This document shows, one piece after another, positions 6,859 through 14,511 of a stretch of DNA of 29,067 nucleotides (positions are counted from its first letter, which is position 1; every line of letters begins with the position of its first letter). The translations under genes and the position numbers were made by a program. The stretch comes from Bermanella sp041589295 (lineage in GTDB: Bacteria > Pseudomonadota > Gammaproteobacteria > Pseudomonadales > Oceanobacteraceae). The notes beneath the pieces are model-generated. The model saw only the letters and a program-made list of their open reading frames with translations, searched no databases and had not been told where the DNA came from. The stretch spans positions 1-29,067 of the forward strand of contig JBFHVZ010000015.1 in the NCBI GenBank assembly GCA_041589295.1, written 5' to 3'.

Positions 6859-8892
6859 ATGCGCGCGTTTTTTCGCCGACTCATGGTCCGCAATAAACTG
6901 TTTATTTTATTAGCACTGGCCCTGCTGGGGTTAATCGTACTCAGCATCGTCAGTAGCCTTTGGCTAGCTTCGCAGAATACTTTGCAACACCAATACAATG
7001 TTCTATTGCCACCTCTGTATGAAGCCGAAGGACAAAACCGTACCAGCGCACAATGGCAAACCTATTTCAATACACAACAATCCTTTTTCACCCTGCACCG
7101 TGTGGCCCGCTACGATCAAAACGGCAGCCTACTCGACAGTACACACCAAGATGTGCCCAACACACTTGATGCCAAGTCACTAAAATCAATTCCAGTTAGC
7201 TATAGTTTGTTAGCGGGACCTAATTACAGCCTCATCGTCGACATAGAACCTCATTTACTGCGTACCTACGTTAGCGAAACGCTCATGATATGTGCATTTT
7301 TACTGGCCGTTGGCGCGCTGCTGATCTACGCCATTTTATACGTAGTGGATAGGCTCGTTACCCGCCCCATTCGCTCACTAAACGACACCACAAATGAAAT
7401 TGCCATCGAACAAAACTACGCATTGCGAGCAAAGCATTTTTACCCTGACGAAATTGGCACACTCGCTGAAAACTTTAACTTTATGCTTAATCGTGTTGAA
7501 CAACACGAGCAATTACTACGAACCGAAAAAGAACGGGCCGAACAAGCAAGCCGCCGTGCAATAGAACTGTCGCAAAAAATGCATGACAAAACTGCCGAGG
7601 CAAAACGAACCAATGAAAAACTGCATGAATCCAACGAAAAGCTCGCGTTCGAAGTAAAAGTACGCGCTCGCATCGAGCGTAAAGTCACCGAGTTACAAAA
7701 GTTTCTCAACAACATCATCAACTCAATGCCCAGTGCCATTATCGCCATCAACGAAGAACTGGTTATTAATCAGTGGAACAAAGGCGCAAGCGAATTAACA
7801 GGGTTTAAACGTGAATCAGCGCTCGACAACCATGTCACACAGGCGTGTGGATTTCTTGCTCCTTACCGCGACCTGATTGTGCAATCACTTGAACAGAAAA
7901 AATTAAACAAAATAGAACGCATCGCTTACGACAATAACGAAACAAGTCGATTACTCGACATCACCATTTATCCGCTACTGGAAACCACGACACCCGGTGC
8001 CGTGCTGCGCATCGACGACATAACGCAGCGCGCACAAATGGAAGACATGATGGTGCAATCTGAAAAAATGATGTCACTGGGTGGCCTTGCCGCAGGTATG
8101 GCCCACGAAATCAATAACCCATTGGGCGCCATCATCCACACCGTGCAAAACATTCAACGTCGCCTAAATGCCATGATCAAAAAGAATCAAGACACCGCAC
8201 TGGCATTGGATACGGATATTCAAACCATCCGCGCTTACATTGCCGAACGAGACATTTTTGCGTTTTTAGACAACATAACCGAAGCCGGCACCCGCGCATC
8301 CACCATAGTTAGCAATATGCTGCAATTCAGTCGGCAATCGACCAAAAACTTACAACCTCAAAACCTGCACCAAATCATCGACCGCGCCATCAACATAGCA
8401 CGCAATGAATACAGCCTAGCCAGTGGCTACGATTTTAAAAGCATAGATTTGATCCGCGACTTCGACCTCAACATGCCAGACGTACCCTGCATTCCCTCTG
8501 AAATCGAACAAGTCCTACTGAACTTATTAAAAAACGCAGCATACGCCCTCAAAGACTACGCTAACACCAAAGAGTTTGACCTCGACTGGTATGCGCAGAT
8601 TCAAGTTCATACACAAGTTAAACACGACATGGCCGAAATCCGCGTCGAAGACAATGGCCCAGGCATGAACGAGCAAACCCGTAAGCAAATATTCGAACCC
8701 TTCTTCACCACCAAAGAAGTAGGGGCAGGCACCGGCTTAGGGTTGTCGGTTTCTTACTTTATTCTAACCAGCCACCACCAAGGCAACATGCTGGTCAGCA
8801 GCACCCCTGGGCAAGGCACTTGCTTTACCCTGCAAATCCCTCTCAGCGCCAGCGAACAAGCATCGCCACCGCCTGCCCTGCTTAGCACTTGA
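6859..8892 (+). CDS. PAS-domain sensor histidine kinase, orphan
   Basis: A 677-residue membrane sensor kinase. Order: TM helix at about 12-36, periplasmic sensor about 37-138, TM helix about 140-163, HAMP about 166-222, a charged coiled coil about 215-280, PAS about 282-395 (SMPSAIIAINEELVINQWN), HisKA with the phosphoacceptor His416 (GLAAGMAHEINNPLG), and HATPase with N-box LLNLLKNAAYAL, G1 box EDNGPGM and G2 box GAGTGLGLS. The HEINNPLG form is usual in NtrB/DctB-like kinases. No response regulator is next to it and no receiver domain is fused, so its partner is elsewhere. ATG 6859 is chosen over TTG 6850 because ACAGG lies at a suitable distance. The next transcript's -35 box overlaps its stop codon. 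Confidence 0.93.
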   Translation: MRAFFRRLMVRNKLFILLALALLGLIVLSIVSSLWLASQNTLQHQYNVLLPPLYEAEGQNRTSAQWQTYFNTQQSFFTLHRVARYDQNGSLLDSTHQDVPNTLDAKSLKSIPVSYSLLAGPNYSLIVDIEPHLLRTYVSETLMICAFLLAVGALLIYAILYVVDRLVTRPIRSLNDTTNEIAIEQNYALRAKHFYPDEIGTLAENFNFMLNRVEQHEQLLRTEKERAEQASRRAIELSQKMHDKTAEAKRTNEKLHESNEKLAFEVKVRARIERKVTELQKFLNNIINSMPSAIIAINEELVINQWNKGASELTGFKRESALDNHVTQACGFLAPYRDLIVQSLEQKKLNKIERIAYDNNETSRLLDITIYPLLETTTPGAVLRIDDITQRAQMEDMMVQSEKMMSLGGLAAGMAHEINNPLGAIIHTVQNIQRRLNAMIKKNQDTALALDTDIQTIRAYIAERDIFAFLDNITEAGTRASTIVSNMLQFSRQSTKNLQPQNLHQIIDRAINIARNEYSLASGYDFKSIDLIRDFDLNMPDVPCIPSEIEQVLLNLLKNAAYALKDYANTKEFDLDWYAQIQVHTQVKHDMAEIRVEDNGPGMNEQTRKQIFEPFFTTKEVGAGTGLGLSVSYFILTSHHQGNMLVSSTPGQGTCFTLQIPLSASEQASPPPALLST

Positions 8893-8917
8893 CCGAACAA
8901 GACCACCTGCGTACCAT
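8889..8917 (+). promoter_or_regulatory. Candidate sigma-70 promoter for the riboswitch operon
   Basis: TTGACC (8889-8894, five of six consensus bases) is followed after 17 bases by TACCAT (8912-8917, four of six). It would start transcription about 20-25 bases before the riboswitch core. The -35 box overlaps the TGA of the kinase gene. The match was found by eye only. Confidence 0.4.
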
Positions 8918-8944
8918 GCGCGCACTTATTGTTCAGGTGACTGA

Positions 8945-9141
8945 AGTCTATCCAGACAGAGGTTTAAACGGGAAACTGGTGCCAAGCGTGTATCGCACAG
9001 CTTTATTCCAGTGCTGCCCCCGCAACGGTAAGTGGTTACCGAATCTGCATAAGCCACTGAGTCGCAGGACTTGGGAAGGCGCACATTCACGACGACTGAG
9101 ATTACGCATTCACGTCTAGCCACGAGCCCGGATACCGGCCT
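8945..9141 (+). ncRNA. Cobalamin (adenosylcobalamin-class) riboswitch aptamer
   Basis: The leader carries the ordered conserved elements of the cobalamin aptamer. These are GGTTTAAACGGGAAACTGGTG (8961-8981; two leading bases beyond the core AAxxGGGAAxxxGGTG), the GCTGCCCCCGCAACGGTAA block (9013-9031), GCCACTG (9053-9059), GGGAAGGC (9073-9080) and the B12 box AGCCCGGATACCGGCC (9125-9140), which fits AGYCMGGAnACCKGCC. When bound by cobalamin such elements turn down the downstream genes, typically btuB-type transporters. The 346-base gap between the kinase and btuB is wholly explained by promoter, aptamer and expression platform. Confidence 0.95.
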
Positions 9142-9238
9142 GATTTATTGAGTTTGATGTTGCGGTGGGCGACAATCACACGGCAAGCTTTCCTCCTAAA
9201 TCTTACCGTGAGGTTGCGCTCTCATCTAATGGTGAGTC
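9142..9238 (+). promoter_or_regulatory. Riboswitch expression platform with Shine-Dalgarno-sequestering hairpin
   Basis: Three elements are visible. GTTGCGG (9159-9165) is exactly complementary to CCGCAAC in the aptamer's L5 region (9020-9026); with one bulged T the match extends to GTTGCGGTGGGC, fitting the L5-L13 kissing contact of this class. A 9-base stem with one mismatch joins 9179-9187 to 9202-9210. CTCATC (9221-9226) pairs with GGTGAG (9231-9236), one G-U, across a TAAT loop. GGTGAG is the Shine-Dalgarno of the receptor, two bases before its ATG. No U-run follows any stem, so control is most likely translational. Confidence 0.65.
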
Positions 9239-11191
9239 ATGCGTTTTTTATTAGCTGTCTTAGTTTGTATTTGCTTTAGTTTGAGCTATGCAGAAGATAT
9301 GGCTCACCTTGAGCCACAAGTCATTACTGGCGAACAAACGAAAGAAATTGGTCATCAGGTACAATTCTTTTCGCGTGATCAGTTTATCGGCCAATACACT
9401 TCTGTTACAGATCTACTCCAAAACGCGATTGGGATACAGGTTAGAAAGGGCGGTATTGGAGACCGATTACAACTATCTATTCGCGGCTCTTCTCATAACC
9501 AAATTGATTTCATTGTAGACGGCCATAGGATCAACGAATCTAAGTTTGGAGGGTTTGACCCCAATAAGATACCACTTAGTCAAATTCAATCCATTACGAT
9601 ATACCAAGGTGCGCCTTCCGAAGACGGTAGTCTAGCATCTGTTGGTGGCACGGTAGTCATCGAAACCCTTTCCGAGTCCGATTTTAAACAAACCTTTTAC
9701 ACTGGCTACGCCACTTACAACACAATTTCCGCAGGGATTATTCAAAGCATTCCAACATCCTTTCCAAGCATGATTAGCTATGACTATTTGTCGTCAGAGG
9801 CAGATTACAAATACCCAGTATATACGCCCTACGACGAACCTAATAACTTTAACAACGTTGAGTCATTGCATAACAATAAGTACAAGTCGCATAGCCTTCT
9901 GGGAAAAACCACCATCAAGCTAACGAAAAATAGCAAGATCGGTCTGAAAGCAAACATTATCGATACCATAAAAGAAATCCCTAACTACAATCAAAACCCA
10001 GATCAAAACTCTGCATCATTTAAAACAACAGAGAAAGAATTCCAATCGTTTTACCTATATCAGATTTCCTCCAACTTAAAGAACAACACGGACCTACTTA
10101 CATCTATGACAAATGAACTGTTTGATGATAGTGAGGGTTTCGTTGGCTCAGGAAAAAACAAAGACACCTATCGAAATACTACAGTCTCAATAAAAAACAC
10201 GACCAGTTTTCAAATAGATAGATTAGAAGGCAGCATATTCCTGTCTAGAACCCATCAGGATTTCGATGAGAAAAATAATTTGATAAGCCGGGAAAACCAA
10301 TGCTTAAGTGAAGAAATTGGGAACTGTGACATTAAGGCCAACCAGGCGGAAACAGGGGTCGGCGTAGCTCTTTCTGGTTATACCAAGTCGTTTCTAAACA
10401 GCCTGCACATTAGCGCTCAAGTCACAAGAATCGAAAGAGAACAAATAGCCAAGTACGGAGATTTAGAGGACATATCAAGCGAAGATACTTTTAACTCTTG
10501 GGGGGTTGAATGGCGCTCATCCCTTACCGAAAGTCTCAGCTCAAGCATTTCGATAAACAAAGGGGTTCGAAGCCCATCCTTATTCGAACTATACGGAGAT
10601 CGAGGATTTCAAATTAGCAACGATGAATTGGAAGAAGAAGAGTCTTACAACACTAATTTAAGTTTGATTTTTAAGTCTAGTTCCATTTCTAACTCTCTGT
10701 CGCTTTACAATAGAAATGTCAGCAACTTAATTTCCAACGACATTTCGAATGGTGTGTCCAGATACAGCAATATCTCGTCTGCGCAAATTATTGGGTTACA
10801 GGATACATTGTCATATCGTATGGATCGTATTCGCATAACAGCCAGCATCCAACTAATGGATAGCCTTATAGATTCAAGTAATGCCAGTTCAAACAATAAG
10901 AAAGTGCCTGCAATTTATCATAAAACCCTTACCTCATCAGTATCGTACTTAGCATCAAGAAAATTTAGTTTAGAAATCCAGTATCGGTCTGATGACCAAA
11001 TGTACGCAGATCCAGCAAATTTAGTTCAGTTAGAAAAAAGCGAATTACTAAGCCTTAAAACCTCATTTCAATCTGATCACTATCAGGTCTATTTCAACAT
11101 AGACAACATGCTAAATGATCAGGTCCAGGACTCTTACAACCGTCCGGCGCCGGGCAGAACCTATTCTTTATCTCTATATTTTTCCTATTAA
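9239..11191 (+). CDS. btuB: TonB-dependent outer-membrane receptor, BtuB-like (cobalamin)
   Basis: A 650-residue TonB-dependent receptor, slightly longer than E. coli BtuB (614). A signal peptide of about 18 residues ends in LSYA. A TonB-box-like PQVIT lies at 26-30. The plug domain (about 40-130) carries DLLQNAIGIQVRKGG, LQLSIRGSS, IDFIVDGHRIN and IQSITIYQGAPSEDGSLAS, all typical of the family. The remainder is a 22-strand-type barrel, ending in SLSLYFSY with the C-terminal aromatic needed for Bam assembly. It would take corrinoids across the outer membrane using TonB energy. The cobalamin specificity rests on the riboswitch directly upstream more than on sequence. The gene and its partner are AT-richer than their neighbours, which may indicate transfer. 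The ABC transporter btuFCD is not in the window. Confidence 0.9.
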   Translation: MRFLLAVLVCICFSLSYAEDMAHLEPQVITGEQTKEIGHQVQFFSRDQFIGQYTSVTDLLQNAIGIQVRKGGIGDRLQLSIRGSSHNQIDFIVDGHRINESKFGGFDPNKIPLSQIQSITIYQGAPSEDGSLASVGGTVVIETLSESDFKQTFYTGYATYNTISAGIIQSIPTSFPSMISYDYLSSEADYKYPVYTPYDEPNNFNNVESLHNNKYKSHSLLGKTTIKLTKNSKIGLKANIIDTIKEIPNYNQNPDQNSASFKTTEKEFQSFYLYQISSNLKNNTDLLTSMTNELFDDSEGFVGSGKNKDTYRNTTVSIKNTTSFQIDRLEGSIFLSRTHQDFDEKNNLISRENQCLSEEIGNCDIKANQAETGVGVALSGYTKSFLNSLHISAQVTRIEREQIAKYGDLEDISSEDTFNSWGVEWRSSLTESLSSSISINKGVRSPSLFELYGDRGFQISNDELEEEESYNTNLSLIFKSSSISNSLSLYNRNVSNLISNDISNGVSRYSNISSAQIIGLQDTLSYRMDRIRITASIQLMDSLIDSSNASSNNKKVPAIYHKTLTSSVSYLASRKFSLEIQYRSDDQMYADPANLVQLEKSELLSLKTSFQSDHYQVYFNIDNMLNDQVQDSYNRPAPGRTYSLSLYFSY

Positions 11192-11203
11192 AGGACTTTA
11201 TCA

Positions 11204-12382
11204 ATGAAACCATTACTAATACTCGCCCCCACCATCTGCTTTTCTTTAACAGGATGTCTAGAGGGTGATGATTCCTCGTCCAATAACAAAGTGGGTGAAT
11301 GTGACTCGAACAACCCCAACTTAGTGGTTCAAACCGCTCAATGGGAAGATGGTCAATATGCATCGGCCGTTGCGATTGGATGCAGCAGAGACGCTAGCTT
11401 GACAGATAGATTCTTAGTACAAGCTAGAGAATCGGATTTTCGCGTTTCGACTGCAGATGATGGTTTTTATCATATTGGTCGCGACGGTATTTCAACCATC
11501 TCCAAACACAATTACGAAAATCCCAGTTTATCGACACTGGGTTATTCTACCAACGACCCGCAGTCTGGCAATTCAAACCCTTACGCTGTAGTACAAACCT
11601 CAACAGATAAAGCCTACGTTTTACGTTATGCAAAGTCAGAGGCCTGGATCATCAATCCAGAAGCTAAAAGCGCTGACGAGTTTAAGGTTGGTACCATTGA
11701 TCTTGGAAGCTACGTGTACGCCGGCGCACCCGACGAAGAACAAGCGACAAACATGAGTGTCGCCCAAGTGATTGGTAACAAACTGTTTATAGGAATCCAG
11801 CACCTTTATAATGGCACCAGCTACGTCTATGACGAACCATCCGATATCGCTGTCATCGACATCACAACAAATACTGAAATTGATACCACCCCCAACAACA
11901 CAAGTGACGAGAAGTCCATTCAACTCACTGGTATAAACATCACTGCGCTTGATGCACACAAAGGGTTTCTTTTTGCCGCGAGCCGAGGCAATTACGCTAC
12001 AGAATATGGGCATTTAGAAAAGATTGATGCTGATAGCTTCGAAGTAACAACCCTAGTTCAAGGTGACGCTTCAACGGGCCATATTATCGACGTAGCAATT
12101 GTTTCGGATTCATTGGGCTATTTTGTTGGCAGCCCTAGTTGGGGAACCGCAACCTTGTTTTCATTTAACCCAAGCATTCCTTCAGTTTGGACAAAGGTTG
12201 ACGATTACGCGGATATAAACCTAACAGATATTGAGTCGGATCTTGATGGTAACCTATGGATTGGTGTGAAAAACTCTAGCGACGGACATGGTGTCTATAA
12301 ATACGACCCAACTGGGACCGCAGAAACTACATTCTTACAAACAACTTACCCACCAGTTCAGATAGCGTTTAAGCCAATCTAA
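11204..12382 (+). CDS. Predicted beta-propeller lipoprotein, partner of the BtuB-like receptor (BtuG-like layout)
   Basis: A 392-residue lipoprotein with lipobox LTGC (Cys18). Leu follows the Cys, so nothing directs retention in the inner membrane and outer-membrane sorting is expected. A Ser/Asp/Asn-rich tether follows, then Cys33 and Cys60, which could form a disulfide. The rest contains repeated beta-rich blades of propeller type, for example GKTx-like segments TDKAYVLRYAKSEAWIINP, LDAHKGFLFAASRG and SDLDGNLWIGVKNSSDG. An AAGGA Shine-Dalgarno stands 12 bases after the btuB stop, so the two genes share the riboswitch transcript. In Bacteroides, BtuG is a propeller lipoprotein that captures corrinoids and caps BtuB. 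This protein could do the same, but homology to BtuG is not established here. Confidence 0.75.
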   Translation: MKPLLILAPTICFSLTGCLEGDDSSSNNKVGECDSNNPNLVVQTAQWEDGQYASAVAIGCSRDASLTDRFLVQARESDFRVSTADDGFYHIGRDGISTISKHNYENPSLSTLGYSTNDPQSGNSNPYAVVQTSTDKAYVLRYAKSEAWIINPEAKSADEFKVGTIDLGSYVYAGAPDEEQATNMSVAQVIGNKLFIGIQHLYNGTSYVYDEPSDIAVIDITTNTEIDTTPNNTSDEKSIQLTGINITALDAHKGFLFAASRGNYATEYGHLEKIDADSFEVTTLVQGDASTGHIIDVAIVSDSLGYFVGSPSWGTATLFSFNPSIPSVWTKVDDYADINLTDIESDLDGNLWIGVKNSSDGHGVYKYDPTGTAETTFLQTTYPPVQIAFKPI

Positions 12383-12385
12383 CAA

Positions 12386-14419
12386 CTAAACCTGAAACCG
12401 ATCGAGCTTACGTTGAAGCGATTCCGTAAGCTCGGTTACTTCCCGAATGGCCTTAACGGTGTGTTCTGCATCGTCAACCGTTTCTCTGCCTAGGTCATTA
12501 ATCTTAACTACGTTTTGGTCGATGGCTCTGGCCACTTGAGTTTGCTCATTTGCCGAGTTCGCAATTTGTGAGTTACTTGCAAAAATGCTTTCTACTTTAT
12601 GTACGATTTCCTCTAGCGCTTCACGTACTAAACCAGATGTACTCACGGTTTCTTGAGCCATCATATGACTGTTGCCCATGACTTCTACCGCGTTACTAAT
12701 GCCGGTATGTATGGTTGTCATGACTTCTTCTATTTCTTGTGCTGAGGTTTGCGTGCGGCTCGCTAACGTTCTGACTTCGTCTGCAACCACGGCGAAACCT
12801 CGTCCTTGTTCGCCAGCGCGAGCTGCTTCAATAGCGGCATTTAAAGCTAGTAGGTTTGTTTGTTCTGCAATGCCTTTTATAACGGCAAGCATGTTGCCGA
12901 TGCTTTCGGAATTTTCAGACAACTTGTTAATAACATCGGTGGATCGAATTATTTCATCCGCCAATTTAGTGATTTGGCCAAGTGTATTATCGACAACCTT
13001 GTTGGCCTCACCCGCTTGATTATTAGCATCCACCGCCATTTCGGTGGCTTCTTTCGATTGTCGATTCACTTCGTCTGCGGTAGCTGCCATCTCGGTTACG
13101 GCAGACGCAACTTGCTCGGTTTGAGAAAGCTGTTCATTGGCGGCGGTATTACTTTTCTTGGCGTTTTCTTCCACCTTATGAATGGAGACTTCCACCTCTT
13201 GCGAAGTTTGATGCACCGCTTTAATCAGGGCGTGTATTTGATCCACCATTTCGTTAAATTCGGTGGTCAACTGCCCCATTTCGTCACGGCTGTCGACGGT
13301 AACACGCACCCGCATATCACCTTTTGCTATTTTTTGCGCGGTATATAAAAAGCTATTTAATGTCGCACGTACCGACCAGAAAAAGGCGGCGTATAGATAG
13401 ATTATGGTGAGCATAACGAACACAATTAGTGCCGATAGAAGCATTACTTTTTGATTCAGCGTATCTAAACGCGCATCCAGAATGATTTCAATTTGCGGCA
13501 CAATAAGTTGATTTACTTTTAGGATTTGATTTTCACGAGGTACGATATAGTCATTTAATTCCTGCCACGTAACTTCCACATCCATGGCTGCAATCAACTC
13601 TTCATCTAACTTGAAGCGGACTTGCTCCAGCGCTTGCTCGGCCTCAACAAACTGCTTACCCAATGTGTCATTGTATTGTTCAAAGTCTTTCAAGAAGGCT
13701 TTATTGGTTTGCGACATTTTAACAAACGCATCGTTCAACTTGTCGTAGGTGTCGTTCAAGACATTAAAGGTTTCGGTTTTTAAGTATTTTTCGATTGCCG
13801 AAAAAACACCAATGGTGCGCGCTTGAGCAACGGACTTTAAGTACCTTGGGTAGTCCACCATCATCATCTGCACCATTTTCTGCACGCGCTTATCTTGGTC
13901 TTGGTAGAGCCCCGCATCCTGCGCATATTGTTTTGCCACAAAGCGTATTTCATCGAGTACGGGTTCGTAGAAGTGAAACTGATCTTGTATATAGCTTTGG
14001 CGGTTAACACTGGCTCCAAGAGCTCGGTCCAGTGTTTTACCCCAATTATCTAAGCGGTTACCAAGCAAGGCACCCAGTGGACTGTTAGCGTGACGCTTAC
14101 GAATATCGGCTAGCTTTTCTTTATAAGCTATTTCGGCTTGGCCAACCGCGTCGGATAGCTGAGGACGAGGTAGCATGATTTCGACGGATAATAGGTCACG
14201 GTAATTCGATACAAGCTGAGCAAGCTCATAGAGTTCAACCACCACTTCAATGGAGTTTTTTTCTGTCTTGGTGGCTTTTACCAGTTGATAGGATTGATTG
14301 ATGGTGGCATAGCTCAGCCATAGAAAAGGTATAAAAAAGGTCAAGCTTATTACGCCAAACTTCTGTGCGTAAGAAAGCTTGTTCATCATCTTGATGGCTG
14401 GTGCTAATAACCCCTGCAC
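12386..14419 (-). CDS. Methyl-accepting chemotaxis protein with long helical sensor
   Basis: A 677-residue chemoreceptor. One membrane helix lies at about 20-40, a long mostly helical periplasmic sensor at about 41-325 that I do not recognise as a common ligand-binding domain, and a second helix at about 326-349. HAMP and the coiled-coil signalling domain follow, with the usual tip EQTNLLALNAAIEAARAGE. The start is a GTG with GAGG eight bases upstream; the ATG codons ten codons in have no such site. It lies 92 bases after aceF in the same direction and ends only three bases from the convergent lipoprotein gene. No CheR-binding pentapeptide is present. The ligand is unknown. Confidence 0.94.
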   Translation of the reverse strand: MQGLLAPAIKMMNKLSYAQKFGVISLTFFIPFLWLSYATINQSYQLVKATKTEKNSIEVVVELYELAQLVSNYRDLLSVEIMLPRPQLSDAVGQAEIAYKEKLADIRKRHANSPLGALLGNRLDNWGKTLDRALGASVNRQSYIQDQFHFYEPVLDEIRFVAKQYAQDAGLYQDQDKRVQKMVQMMMVDYPRYLKSVAQARTIGVFSAIEKYLKTETFNVLNDTYDKLNDAFVKMSQTNKAFLKDFEQYNDTLGKQFVEAEQALEQVRFKLDEELIAAMDVEVTWQELNDYIVPRENQILKVNQLIVPQIEIILDARLDTLNQKVMLLSALIVFVMLTIIYLYAAFFWSVRATLNSFLYTAQKIAKGDMRVRVTVDSRDEMGQLTTEFNEMVDQIHALIKAVHQTSQEVEVSIHKVEENAKKSNTAANEQLSQTEQVASAVTEMAATADEVNRQSKEATEMAVDANNQAGEANKVVDNTLGQITKLADEIIRSTDVINKLSENSESIGNMLAVIKGIAEQTNLLALNAAIEAARAGEQGRGFAVVADEVRTLASRTQTSAQEIEEVMTTIHTGISNAVEVMGNSHMMAQETVSTSGLVREALEEIVHKVESIFASNSQIANSANEQTQVARAIDQNVVKINDLGRETVDDAEHTVKAIREVTELTESLQRKLDRFQV
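12403..12434. terminator. Hairpin inside the end of the chemoreceptor gene, possible terminator of the btuB operon
   Basis: Perfect 10-base arms (12403-12412 and 12425-12434) enclose an 11-base loop, 21 bases after the lipoprotein stop codon and within the last codons of the convergent chemoreceptor gene. No U-run follows on the plus strand, so termination there is only a possibility; the convergent genes leave no other room for it. Confidence 0.3.
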
Positions 14420-14511
14420 TGGCGCTACCTCATACTGCTTACTACTTTCAGTGTAGACGGATTTCTGCGCTCGCCAATGAGACCAAAACAGCCAACTGCA
14501 TTAGCAGCTAA

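Noticed and set aside
14420..14511. Sigma-28 promoter for the second chemoreceptor
   Set aside because: No TAAA-N15-GCCGATAA-like pair could be seen in the gap after aceF or before the first chemoreceptor.
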